Origin: CAVYTF01 sp963771435
Lineage (GTDB): Bacteria > Bacteroidota > Bacteroidia > Chitinophagales > Chitinophagaceae
Reading direction: 5' to 3'
Length of the DNA: 64,000 nt
Assembly (NCBI GenBank): GCA_963771435.1
Contig: CAVYTF010000027.1
Span: 62,001 to 126,000 of the forward strand
How positions within the stretch are numbered: the stretch's first letter is position 1; each line of letters opens with the position of its first letter. This document shows positions 36,055 through 43,316 of this stretch, one piece after another. The position numbers were made by a program, and so were the translations under genes. The notes under the pieces are model-generated. The model searched no databases, was not told the DNA's origin, and worked only from the letters and a program-made list of their open reading frames with translations.

Positions 36055-36831
36055 ATGGCCTACGCATTGATAACCGGAGCTAGCAAAGGGATCGGTAAAG
36101 AAATTGTTTATCAGCTTTGTGAAAGAAAAATAGACGTTCTGCTTGTGGCAAGAAGCGAAATTTTATTGCAACAATTAAAAACAGAAGTAGAAACAAAATA
36201 CAACGTAAAAGCAGCCTGTTTTGCCACTGATCTTTCAAAACCGGGAGCTGCCAAGGCAGTATTCGACTGGTGTACTGCAAACGACTATACTGTTAATATC
36301 CTTGTAAACAATGCCGGTTATGGTTTAAGCGGCCATTTTGAGAAATACGGATTAGCTGAACATGAGGACATGATGCATTTAAATATGGATACCCTTGTTG
36401 GATTAACTCATCTTTTTCTGCCCAAGTTAAAAAAACAACCACAATCTTACGTTTTAAATATAGCCAGTGCTGCCGCTTATCAATCCATTCCATATTTAAG
36501 TTTATATTCCGCTACCAAAGCCTTTGTGCTTAGCTTTTCGAGAGGGCTGAATTACGAGTTAAAAGATACCAGTGTCTCTGTTACCTGTGTTTGCCCAGGC
36601 GGCACAGAAACTGACTTTGGCAATCGTGCAAATATTGGCGTAAAAGCCATCAAAGCTGGAGAAAAGCTAAACATGCAACCGGGGGAAGTGGCAAAGATCG
36701 CCGTCGAAGGCCTTTTTAAAAAGAAAAAGGAAGTGATAACGGGTTTCGTGAACAAACTGGGGGTGTTCCTTGCATGGTTAGCGCCCAAAAGTTTAACTGA
36801 AAGCGTAGCCGCAAAGATCTACCAGGACTAA
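36055..36831 (+). CDS. Short-chain dehydrogenase/reductase
   Basis: 258 residues from the ATG at 36055. Classical SDR: TGASKGIGKE (cofactor loop, residues 8-17), NNAGYGLSG (about 90), the catalytic Ser region NIASAAAYQ and Tyr/Lys in YSATKAF (about 157-161), then CVCPGGTETDF. Arg in LLVARSEIL after the second strand suggests NADPH preference. The family-wide C-terminal part KKKKEVITGFVNKLGVFLAWL is as in DltE-like and fatty-acyl/keto-reductase SDRs. A lipid keto-group is a possible substrate given the upstream genes, but this is speculation. Confidence 0.85.
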   Translation: MAYALITGASKGIGKEIVYQLCERKIDVLLVARSEILLQQLKTEVETKYNVKAACFATDLSKPGAAKAVFDWCTANDYTVNILVNNAGYGLSGHFEKYGLAEHEDMMHLNMDTLVGLTHLFLPKLKKQPQSYVLNIASAAAYQSIPYLSLYSATKAFVLSFSRGLNYELKDTSVSVTCVCPGGTETDFGNRANIGVKAIKAGEKLNMQPGEVAKIAVEGLFKKKKEVITGFVNKLGVFLAWLAPKSLTESVAAKIYQD

Positions 36832-36857
36832 CAACTTTTTCCTCCGCAATATTTTTA

Positions 36858-36865
36858 TATATTTG
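36858..36865 (+). promoter_or_regulatory. -7 box of tRNA-Arg
   Basis: TATATTTG 15 bp before the tRNA. The -33 region has a T run (36836-36840) rather than a clean TTTG. Confidence 0.6.
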
Positions 36866-36880
36866 CAGCTCGAAAATCAT

Positions 36881-36954
36881 GGCTGCGTAGCTCAACTGAA
36901 TAGAGTATCTGACTACGGATCAGAAGGTTTCAGGTTTGAATCCTGACGCGGTCA
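36881..36954 (+). tRNA. tRNA-Arg (anticodon ACG)
   Basis: The acceptor GGCTGCG pairs with CGCGGTC (two wobble pairs). The anticodon stem TCTGA/TCAGA holds CTACGGA with anticodon ACG, normally edited to ICG. The T arm is TCAGG-TTTGAAT-CCTGA. The discriminator is A and CCA is not encoded. Confidence 0.93.
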
Positions 36955-36972
36955 CAAATCCCAATATCTTTT

Positions 36973-37006
36973 AAAGATCCTGTAAATTAAGCTTACAGGA
37001 TCTTTT
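36973..37006 (+). terminator. Terminator of tRNA-Arg
   Basis: AAAGATCCTGTAA and TTACAGGATCTTT form a perfect 13-bp stem with a 7-nt loop and a T-rich end. Confidence 0.9.
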
Positions 37007-37033
37007 ATTTTACAAAAAATAAACAGGCCGTGC

Positions 37034-37041
37034 TATATTTG
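37034..37041 (+). promoter_or_regulatory. -7 box of the chagasin-like gene
   Basis: TATATTTG 31 bp before the ATG at 37073, directly after the tRNA terminator. No clean -33 TTTG. Confidence 0.5.
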
Positions 37042-37072
37042 GGCACAGTTAACATTTCCAAACATCATTTCC

Positions 37073-37465
37073 ATGAAATATCCCGCCCGCTTTTCATTTT
37101 TAATATTGCTCTTTCTAAGCTGTTGTGCCATGAAAAAAATAACTCACACAAAAGTTTCAGTAAATTTAGACAAAGGGCAGGCAGCGCTCTCCGTTCATAA
37201 AGACGATACTATACTAGTAAAAATGCCCATGGTTGCCGGAACAGGTTTCGTTTGGCAGGTTGAAGGCAAGCCCGCCACCTGCACCCTTGACGCGGTCAAT
37301 TACGAAAAAACGCCAAAAGGGTTAATGGGCGGAACCACCATTCAGGAAATTTCCCTCATCGCCACGGCCAAAGGAAAAGAAGACATTAAGTTTTTTTATT
37401 CAAGGCCGTTTGAAAAAGGGCATTTGCCCGCACAAACCAGCATACTGCATCTCACCGTGGAATAA
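37073..37465 (+). CDS. Chagasin-like (I42) protease-inhibitor lipoprotein
   Basis: 130 residues. A short signal peptide ends in LSCCAMKK, so lipid anchoring is likely. The domain carries the inhibitory-loop pattern of the I42 family: MVAGTGFVWQVEG (about 52-64; loop GTGF, in place of the usual TTGY), the central loop KGLMGGTTIQEI and the last loop YSRPFEKGHLPAQ (about 108-120, R-P-F-E/W). I42 proteins inhibit papain-like cysteine proteases. No such protease gene is visible nearby. Immediately downstream lies the palindromic array P1. Confidence 0.78.
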   Translation: MKYPARFSFLILLFLSCCAMKKITHTKVSVNLDKGQAALSVHKDDTILVKMPMVAGTGFVWQVEGKPATCTLDAVNYEKTPKGLMGGTTIQEISLIATAKGKEDIKFFYSRPFEKGHLPAQTSILHLTVE

Positions 37466-37484
37466 TTCCCCTTTTTACTTAATT

Positions 37485-37592
37485 ACCGTATTTATACGGT
37501 ACCCGTTACCGTATTTATACGGTGCTCGTTACCGTATAAATACGGTGCTCGTTACCGTATTTATACGGTAAAAAATACCGTATAAATACGGT
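37485..37592. repeat. P1: 5 x 23-bp array of a 16-bp palindrome
   Basis: The 16-mer ACCGTA-TTTA-TACGGT or ACCGTA-TAAA-TACGGT occurs at 37485, 37508, 37531, 37554 and 37577, exactly 23 bp apart, joined by GSYCGTT-type spacers. The middle four bases are TTTA, TTTA, TAAA, TTTA, TAAA in order, so units 3 and 5 are in opposite orientation. The last copy ends in TTTTTT. It could act as a terminator for the upstream gene, as an operator cluster, or both. Confidence 0.95.
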
Positions 37593-37614
37593 TTTTTAAG
37601 AAATAAGCGCCGTC

Positions 37615-37622
37615 TATTTTTG
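37615..37622 (+). promoter_or_regulatory. -7 box between P1 and R4
   Basis: TATTTTTG matches TAnnTTTG. The region 19 bp upstream is a T run (37592-37597), so the -33 box is weak. It points into R4 and the gene at 37927, with no other promoter-like site seen between. Confidence 0.45.
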
Positions 37623-37672
37623 CAAAATGTTATTAGGAACAAAAAGAAGTTTTGGAAGGATTCTCCCAGTTT

Positions 37673-37861
37673 AGACCAGAGCAGACTAAGAATAGTCCAG
37701 AGCATTTTAAGCTTAGTCCAGAGCGGACTAAGAATAGTCCACGGCATTTTAAGCTTAGTCCAGAGCAGACTAAGAATAGTCCAGACCATTTTAAACTTAG
37801 ACCAGAGCGGACTAAGCTTAGTCCAGAGCATTTTAACCTTAGTCCAGAGCAGTCTAAACCC
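37673..37861. repeat. R4: 9 x 21-bp tandem repeat array
   Basis: AGWCCAGA anchors at 37673, 37694, 37715, 37736, 37757, 37778, 37799, 37820 and 37841 are all exactly 21 bp apart. Two unit types largely alternate, AGTCCAGAGCATTTTAAGCTT and AGTCCAGAGCGGACTAAGAAT, giving a 42-bp higher order. CTTAGTCC-AGAGC-GGACTAAG (37712-37732) is a perfect 8-5-8 inverted repeat exactly one unit long. All reading frames across it are open, which is expected for a period divisible by three. Confidence 0.97.
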
Positions 37862-37926
37862 TTTTTTAGCTGTTTTTAGACGTAAAACTGTATTTTCTTA
37901 ATTTTTAAACCATAAAAAAATCTAAA

Positions 37927-38625
37927 ATGGCAACTTACATTGAGGCAAAAGACCTCCCTTTCGACAAACAACTGAACACTTTTTGCATCGGTGCGCCGGG
38001 AGTTCAAAAAGAACTGGACCTGGACGACACAAAGATCGCAAACCTGCAGGCGAGCAACACACTGGTAGCGTTTGTGGAGCAGCAGGCAGAAGATGCGGAA
38101 AATTATTTTCATGGCGTTATTAAGTACAAAAATTTGCTGCGCTATGGCAATGGCACCGAAGTGCTGGGGCCGCTGCTTGCGCCGCCGGTGTATCCTGACC
38201 CGCTGCCCGAAGTAACCACGGCCAACGTGCAGGGGCAGTTTGCAGACCTTATTCAGGATTGTGTGCGCAGCGGCAACTACACCGTTAACATTGGCGAGTC
38301 TTTGGGCATTGTTAAACCAACAACTGTTTTTGAGCCCCAGGCAGGCGCGCCCATGCTGAAAGTGAGCCTTGCCGCTGGCGGCCACCCGCTGCTGCACGTT
38401 AAAATAGGGCAGTATGATGGTTTTCAAATTTGGAAAGACAGCGGCGACGGCAATGGTTATGTTTTGTTGAACTTAAGCGTTCGCCCTGATTTTTTAGACC
38501 TTTCAACGCTGCCCCTTGCCGGTGCAAGCGCCACCTGTAAGTTTAAAGCGATCTATGTGTATCAAAACCAGCAGGCCGGGGCTTGGAGCAGTGAAGTGGT
38601 AATTACGGTTTATGGAAATGTGTGA
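37927..38625 (+). CDS. Hypothetical protein with FN3-like C-terminus
   Basis: 232 residues, no signal peptide. The N-terminal half is helical (ALVAF-like region near 55-75; FADLIQDCVRSGNYTVNIGESLGIV near 105-130). The C-terminal half is strand-rich, GYVLLNLSVRPDF, then FKAIYVYQNQQAGAWSSEVV, like the last strands of a fibronectin type III domain. The first codons follow an A-rich leader, and third positions are GC-rich, as in the gene at 10868. A strong terminator follows. The function is unknown; the shared design with 10868-11533 and the shared neighbourhood of 21-bp arrays are worth noting. Confidence 0.75.
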   Translation: MATYIEAKDLPFDKQLNTFCIGAPGVQKELDLDDTKIANLQASNTLVAFVEQQAEDAENYFHGVIKYKNLLRYGNGTEVLGPLLAPPVYPDPLPEVTTANVQGQFADLIQDCVRSGNYTVNIGESLGIVKPTTVFEPQAGAPMLKVSLAAGGHPLLHVKIGQYDGFQIWKDSGDGNGYVLLNLSVRPDFLDLSTLPLAGASATCKFKAIYVYQNQQAGAWSSEVVITVYGNV

Positions 38626-38647
38626 TCTTTAATTTGGATGATCGGTT

Positions 38648-38695
38648 ACTTGCGCAAATGCATTCGAAAGAATGAGGTTTGCGCAAGTTTTTTTT
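38648..38695 (+). terminator. Strong terminator after the FN3-like gene
   Basis: ACTTGCGCAAA and TTTGCGCAAGT (11 bp) enclose a nested CATTC/GAATG stem and are followed by eight T residues. Confidence 0.92.
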
Positions 38696-38728
38696 GAGGT
38701 AAATTGCGAAGCAGTACCAAATTTGTTT

Positions 38729-39262
38729 ATGGCAAAGTATATCCTTTCGTTTTTATTCTTTTTTATGACAATAAACAATTCAAGAGCCCAATCGCTGCAA
38801 ACAGTTGCACAAGTGGATCTGAAAAAATATGCGGGCAAATGGTACGAGATCGCTTGTTACCCGCAGTGGTTTCAGAAAAACTGCCATTGCACCACTGCCG
38901 AATATACTTTAAGCGAAAAGGGGTACGTGGTAGTAGAAAACCGCTGCAATAAAGACAGCGTTACCGGCAAAAAATCGTATATCAAAGGCAAAGCATTTGT
39001 GGAGAAAAATTCAGGCAATGCAAAACTGAAAGTTCAGTTCTTTTGGCCCTTTAGGGGCAAATACTGGATCATTGACCTGGCAGATGATTACAGCTATGCG
39101 GTGGTTAGCCACCCGAACAAAAAATATTTGTGGATACTTTCCAGGACGCCTAAAATGAACGAGGAAACTTACCGGCAGATCATTTCCCGCCTGGAAGAAA
39201 AAGGATTTGATCTGACAAAACTGAAACAGACAGAACAAGTTAATACAACAACCCTACCTTGA
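38729..39262 (+). CDS. Lipocalin family protein (Blc-like)
   Basis: 177 residues from the ATG at 38729, with a signal peptide (MAKYILSFLFFFMTINNSRAQ). The lipocalin signature is YAGKWYEIACYPQWFQKN (about 32-50), followed by CTTAEYTLSEKGYVVVENRC, FFWPFRGKYWIIDL and YLWILSRTPKM, matching bacterial lipocalin Blc. Such proteins bind or carry lipids at the outer membrane. Upstream frame extension to 38672 overlaps the terminator and is unlikely. The last residues (NTTTLP) come from a duplicated copy of the 3' end of serA, described separately. Confidence 0.88.
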   Translation: MAKYILSFLFFFMTINNSRAQSLQTVAQVDLKKYAGKWYEIACYPQWFQKNCHCTTAEYTLSEKGYVVVENRCNKDSVTGKKSYIKGKAFVEKNSGNAKLKVQFFWPFRGKYWIIDLADDYSYAVVSHPNKKYLWILSRTPKMNEETYRQIISRLEEKGFDLTKLKQTEQVNTTTLP

Positions 39263-39266
39263 TAGT
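39241..39266. repeat. Direct repeat copy 1 (duplicate of the serA 3' tail)
   Basis: This 26-bp stretch matches 39712-39737 at 22 of 26 positions. On the minus strand it reads TIKVGLLY-stop, nearly identical to the TIKVRLLY-stop that ends SerA at the second copy. It also supplies the last codons of the lipocalin gene. Confidence 0.8.
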
Positions 39267-39334
39267 ATTTTTTGGGGTAGATTTAGAATTTCTTACTTTA
39301 TTCGATATTTAACTTTAGAAAAAATTTATAAGCC

Positions 39335-39733
39335 ATGAAACATCAAGCAAGATCAATAAGAGCTTTTATTGGAGCAATAAATTTTGAAGAATCCAGGCAG
39401 TTTTATAAAGACTTAGGTTTCCAGGAATCAGTGGTCGCAAAAAATATGTCTTACTTCAGCATTTCCGAAACCTTAGGTTTTTACCTGCAGGATGGCTACG
39501 TAAAAGATTGGGTGGATAATTCAATGATATTTCTTGAAGTTGACAATGTTGATGAATATTGGGAGGAGCTGAAAAGCCTCGGCCTGCAGCACAAGTATAA
39601 AAATGTAAGGCTCACGCCCATTAAAAAATTAGACTGGGGAAAAGAATGCTTTATGCACGACCCTTCGGGCATACTTTGGCATTTTGGAGAGTTTAAAAGG
39701 AATAAATCTGCTAATACAACAGCCTTACCTTAA
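39335..39733 (+). CDS. VOC family (glyoxalase/bleomycin resistance-like) protein
   Basis: 132 residues of beta-alpha-beta-beta-beta fold. Visible are FIGAINFEESRQFYKDLGFQ (first half), GFYLQDGYVKDW, MIFLEVDNVDEYWEELKSLG, and ECFMHDPSGILWHFGEF with the usual D-P-x-G-x-x-W end. Only some of the usual metal ligands (H, E) are evident, so enzyme or binding function is open. It is flanked by the direct repeats at 39241 and 39712 and overlaps serA at its 3' end (23 bp, convergent), consistent with insertion next to serA. Confidence 0.82.
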   Translation: MKHQARSIRAFIGAINFEESRQFYKDLGFQESVVAKNMSYFSISETLGFYLQDGYVKDWVDNSMIFLEVDNVDEYWEELKSLGLQHKYKNVRLTPIKKLDWGKECFMHDPSGILWHFGEFKRNKSANTTALP

Positions 39734-40943
39734 TCGTTTCCTTTACCTTTTTCAACAGATCCAGCGCCTGGGTAGAGAGTTTTTTATCCACGTCCAGCAC
39801 CACGTAGCCAATATCATCATTCGTTTTCAAGTATTGCCCCACAATATTGATGTTGTATTTGGAAAGCTGTGTGTTTATTTCGCTCAGCACCCCCGGCACA
39901 TTTTTATGAATATGCAAAATGCGATGCGCGCCTTCCACGGGCGGCAAGCCAATAGCCGGCACTGTATGCGAGCCGTTGGTAATGCCTTTTTCAAGGTAAT
40001 TAAACAATTTAATGCTCACGTCTTCGCCAATGTTTTGCTGTGCCTCCTCAGTGGAGCCGCCAATATGTGGCGTAAGGATAACATTGGGCAGGCCCTGCAA
40101 AGGGGTTTCAAACTTATCGCCATTCTTTTCAGGCTCCCATGGGTAAACGTCAATGGCCGCGCCGCTCAGGTCGCCATCTTTTAGAGATCTTGCAAGCGCA
40201 GTGAGGTCAACCACTTCTCCGCGGGCGTAATTAATAAGTATAGAGCCCTTTTTAAAATATTTAAGCGTGGTTTTATTGATAAGGTTTTTTGTCTGCTTTG
40301 TTTCCGGCACATGCAGGGAAACAATATCGGCGTTAGCTACCACATCTTTCAGACCCTTTGCTGAAGAAGCATTCCCTAGCGGGAGTTTTGTTTCCACATC
40401 ATAAAACAGCACCTTCATGCCCAACGATTCGGCAAGCACACTCAACTGCGAGCCAATATTGCCATAACCAATAATGCCCAGCGTTTTGCCGCGAAGCTCA
40501 AAGCTGCCCTTTGCTTCTTTCATCCAAAGGCCTTCATGGGCCGCTTTATTTTTATCAGGGATTCGCCTTATCAGCATGATGGAAGCGCCGATGACAAGTT
40601 CAGCCACGCTTCTCGTGTTGCTGTATGGCGCATTAAAAACTGCGACGCCTTTTTTGGTGGCTTCTTTCAGGTTTACCTGATTAACGCCGATGCAGAAACA
40701 ACCGATTGCCTGCAGTTTGTCGGCGGCCTCAAGCACATGGGGGGTAATTTTTGTTTTGGAACGAATGCCCAAGAGATGCACATCTTTTATTACATTCACC
40801 AGGTCATCCTCACTTAACGCGCCGTTTATTTTGCGAACAGCAGCGTAACCATTTTGTTTAAATCGCTCTACCGCTTTATCGCTGATATTTTCTAAAAAAA
40901 GAATGTTTATTTTTTCCTTAGGATAACTTGTTATGTCGCTCAT
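39711..40943 (-). CDS. serA: D-3-phosphoglycerate dehydrogenase
   Basis: 410 residues. Oxidises 3-phosphoglycerate, the first step of serine synthesis. Marks: KTKITPHVLEAADKL, VFNAPYSNTRSVAELVIG (about 105), the NAD loop LGIIGYGNIGSQL (about 155-167), NYARGEVVDLTAL (about 235, catalytic Arg), and ILTPHIGGSTEEAQQNIG with the catalytic His (about 290). An ACT domain (about 335-410) indicates serine feedback. The length matches the E. coli-type enzyme. Its last codons match the repeat at 39241. Confidence 0.96.
   Translation of the reverse strand: MSDITSYPKEKINILFLENISDKAVERFKQNGYAAVRKINGALSEDDLVNVIKDVHLLGIRSKTKITPHVLEAADKLQAIGCFCIGVNQVNLKEATKKGVAVFNAPYSNTRSVAELVIGASIMLIRRIPDKNKAAHEGLWMKEAKGSFELRGKTLGIIGYGNIGSQLSVLAESLGMKVLFYDVETKLPLGNASSAKGLKDVVANADIVSLHVPETKQTKNLINKTTLKYFKKGSILINYARGEVVDLTALARSLKDGDLSGAAIDVYPWEPEKNGDKFETPLQGLPNVILTPHIGGSTEEAQQNIGEDVSIKLFNYLEKGITNGSHTVPAIGLPPVEGAHRILHIHKNVPGVLSEINTQLSKYNINIVGQYLKTNDDIGYVVLDVDKKLSTQALDLLKKVKETIKVRLLY
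39712..39737. repeat. Direct repeat copy 2 (native serA 3' end)
   Basis: Matches 39241-39266 at 22 of 26 positions. Together with that copy it flanks the VOC gene. Confidence 0.8.
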
Positions 40944-40971
40944 TTTTGTTGTCTTTAAAATCGGCTAAAAT

Positions 40972-41001
40972 AAAAAAAAATCCCCCCGGTTTTCGGAGGG
41001 A
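40972..41001 (-). terminator. Terminator of rpmE
   Basis: On the minus strand TCCCTCCG-AAAA-CCGGGGGGA is followed by nine T residues, 23 bp after the rpmE stop. Confidence 0.88.
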
Positions 41002-41023
41002 CTTATTGAACATGCTTTGAAAA

Positions 41024-41276
41024 TTATTTTTTCTTTGCGTAGCGCTTGTTGAATTTGTCAATACGGCCGGCAGTATCAACCAACATATTCTTCCCAGTGT
41101 AGAAAGGATGCGAGGTGTTGGAAATTTCCAGCTTTATCAGCGGGTATTCGTTACCGTCTTCCCATTTTACCATTTCTTTTGATTCCTCCTGTAGAGCGCC
41201 CTAGAAAGGAAATGCCGTTACTCATATCTTTGAACACAACAAACTTGTAATTTTTTGGATGGATGCCTTCTTTCAT
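41024..41276 (-). CDS. rpmE: Ribosomal protein L31 type B (one frameshift)
   Basis: Reads MKEGIHPKNYKFVVFKDMSN from the ATG at 41276, then loses frame near 41185-41191 (a G run, TACAGGAGGAA). In the other frame it continues EESKEMVKWEDGNEYPLIKL and ends HPFYTGKNMLVDTAGRIDK...KRYAKKK. Without the extra base the protein has about 83 residues and matches type B L31, which lacks the zinc Cys residues of type A. L31 sits in the large subunit at the subunit interface. A broken copy of such a gene suggests a sequencing error. It has its own terminator. Confidence 0.9.
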
Positions 41277-41424
41277 GATCTTTTATTTTAGTTGCGCGGA
41301 TTTTGCCGTGCTATTTTTTATTTTTCGAGGCGCGAAGATAAGGAGAATAGGTTTGGAAACAAAAAGAAAAACAAATTTATAATAACCCCCCTTGTAACTT
41401 GCCTGCCTCTTATCTTGCAAACCG

Positions 41425-42513
41425 ATGTTGTCTTTCAACGAAATTAAAATAACGCAGTTCCGGAATTATATTTTTCGATCATTTTCTTTTACTGAGAAAA
41501 TAATTGGCATTTGTGGTGCAAACGGCAGCGGCAAAACAAATCTGTTGGATGCTTTGCATTATCTATGTTTTACCAAAAGCTATTTTACAAGGCCGGAAAG
41601 CCAAAGCGTGCATTATGACCAGGGGGGATTTCGGATTGAAGGGTTTTTGACAGAAGAGAATAAAACACACAACCTTGTTTGCATTCTTCGGGAAAACAAC
41701 AGGAAAGAGTTTTTGATGGATGGGGAAGTTTATAAAAAATTTTCTGAGCATATAGGCAAGTTTCCTTGCGTCATGGTTGCGCCTGATGACGTGGTTTTAA
41801 TAACCGGCAACAGCGAGGAACGAAGAAAATTTATTGACGCCATTTTATCACAGCTTTATAAAGAGTATTTAAAAAGTTTAATTGATTATAATAAAATATT
41901 ACAGCAAAGGAACAGTTTCTTAAAGGCTGTTGCGGAGCATCATCGTTTGGATGAAGACTTGTTTAATACTCTAGATGAACAGTTATCTGAAACGGGACAA
42001 TATATTTTTGACAGGCGAAAAGATTTTTTACAACAGTTTCTTTTGCAGATAATACAACAATATCAAATGATCGCGGGAATAACCGACAAAATTGAAATTG
42101 AATTTGATAGCCAGTTGCATAAAATAAATATGATCGATCTATTGAAAGAAAATCGCAACAAGGATTTGTATTTGCAACGTACGGGTTGTGGCATTCATAA
42201 AGATGATCTTGAAATAAAAATGAACGGAGAAGTTTTTAAAAATATAGCTTCGCAGGGACAGCGGAAAAGTTTATTATTTGCTATGAAACTTACTGAGTTT
42301 CTAACCTTGAAAGAACATAAAGGATTTTCGCCAGTTTTATTATTAGATGATGTATTTGAAAAATTGGATGAACAAAGGATTAATAATTTACTCTGCGAAG
42401 TGTGTATAAAAGAAGATGCGCAAGTTTTTATCACAGATACTCACAAAGAACGATTGCAACAAACTTTTGAAAACTTAAACACTCCCTATCAACTTATTGA
42501 ATTGCACAAATAA
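41425..42513 (+). CDS. recF: DNA replication and repair protein RecF
   Basis: 362-residue RecF, an SMC-like ATPase that helps load RecA at gaps. Walker A: ICGANGSGKTNLLDALHYL (about 31-49). VAPDDVVLITGNSEERRKFID (about 115-135) is the family's middle signature. ASQGQRKSLLFAMKL (about 275-290) is the ABC-type signature, and LLLDDVFEKLDEQR (about 305-318) the Walker B with D-loop. The length is normal. It is followed 43 bp later by a DUF721/DciA-like gene, a common pairing. Confidence 0.96.
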   Translation: MLSFNEIKITQFRNYIFRSFSFTEKIIGICGANGSGKTNLLDALHYLCFTKSYFTRPESQSVHYDQGGFRIEGFLTEENKTHNLVCILRENNRKEFLMDGEVYKKFSEHIGKFPCVMVAPDDVVLITGNSEERRKFIDAILSQLYKEYLKSLIDYNKILQQRNSFLKAVAEHHRLDEDLFNTLDEQLSETGQYIFDRRKDFLQQFLLQIIQQYQMIAGITDKIEIEFDSQLHKINMIDLLKENRNKDLYLQRTGCGIHKDDLEIKMNGEVFKNIASQGQRKSLLFAMKLTEFLTLKEHKGFSPVLLLDDVFEKLDEQRINNLLCEVCIKEDAQVFITDTHKERLQQTFENLNTPYQLIELHK

Positions 42514-42556
42514 AGATGATCAATAACATTTTCTACAAAAAATCTAATTTTATACC

Positions 42557-42835
42557 ATGGCACAACAACTTGGCGATGCACTCAAACAATTTATCAGCAA
42601 AAGCAAACTGAAAAATGGTCTGCGGGCTGTGCAGATAGAAGAAGTGTGGGAAATACTAATGGGGAAGACAATTGTTCGCTATACTGTAAAGATCGAGATC
42701 ATCAATAAAACATTATTCATATGCACTTATGTAGGCCCGCTGAAGCAGGAATTGCTTTATCAAAAAACAAAGATCATTGAAAGAATAAATGAGGCTCTAG
42801 GGGATGGCACAGTGAATGAAGTTGTGATACAATAA
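42557..42835 (+). CDS. DUF721 (DciA-like) protein
   Basis: 92 residues. The DUF721 pattern is visible: GDALKQFISKSKLKNGLRAVQIEEVWEILMG, TLFICTYVGPLKQELLYQKTKIIERIN. Related proteins (DciA) help load the replicative helicase. The gene beside recF fits a replication role, but function is inferred. The stop at 42835 directly abuts the convergent CBS-domain relic. Confidence 0.82.
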   Translation: MAQQLGDALKQFISKSKLKNGLRAVQIEEVWEILMGKTIVRYTVKIEIINKTLFICTYVGPLKQELLYQKTKIIERINEALGDGTVNEVVIQ

Positions 42836-43240
42836 TCAATCCTCTACAAAATTTATGACATCGGTCATAACATCATTGATACCTATCATTCCTTTAAAAT
42901 TAAACCCATCAAATACAGGTAACCATCCCATTTGATATATCCATTAGTTTCATGCAATTCCTGGCAGAATCTTTTGCAATTACCATTGTCAATTTTGAAG
43001 ACATTACATCTTTTACAGGTGCATGTAACGGTTGCTTTTCAACAAAAGCACTATTGCGCAGATAATCAGATTCTGAAAAAATACCCTCATATTTTCTTTA
43101 TCAAAAACACTCAAATAGTGCAGGTTTTCATTTTTCATAATATTGATGGCAACAAAAATGGCAACTTGCGCATCAATATGATTGAATTTTCTATTTTTAC
43201 ATCACGAATTTCTGCTACTGTGTGTATAGGAGTAATTTAG
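42836..43240 (-). pseudogene. CBS-domain protein relic with at least three frame breaks
   Basis: Not readable as one frame, but three pieces on the minus strand line up with a CBS-pair protein. They are HIDAQVAIFVAINIMKNENL and HYLSVFDKEN; then (another frame) GIFSESDYLRNSAFVEKQ, PVKDVMSSKLTMVIAKDSA and MKLMDISNG; then (another frame) LPVFDGFNFKGMIGINDV and MTDVINFVED-stop at 42836. The GIFSESDYLR and MIGINDVM blocks are typical of CBS domains that bind adenosyl nucleotides. The N-terminus (TVAEIRDVK, about 43220) lacks a clear start. Either a decayed gene or heavy error. Confidence 0.75.
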
Positions 43241-43316
43241 GGGTTTATAAAGAGCGTAAAGTTTAAAAAAAGATCGATAACAAACAAAAAATAAATCTAT
43301 TTAACAGCAATTTCTA

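Noticed and set aside
42932..43240. Plus-strand 102-residue reading frame
   Set aside because: The opposite strand holds the CBS-domain relic; the plus frame has no recognisable feature.
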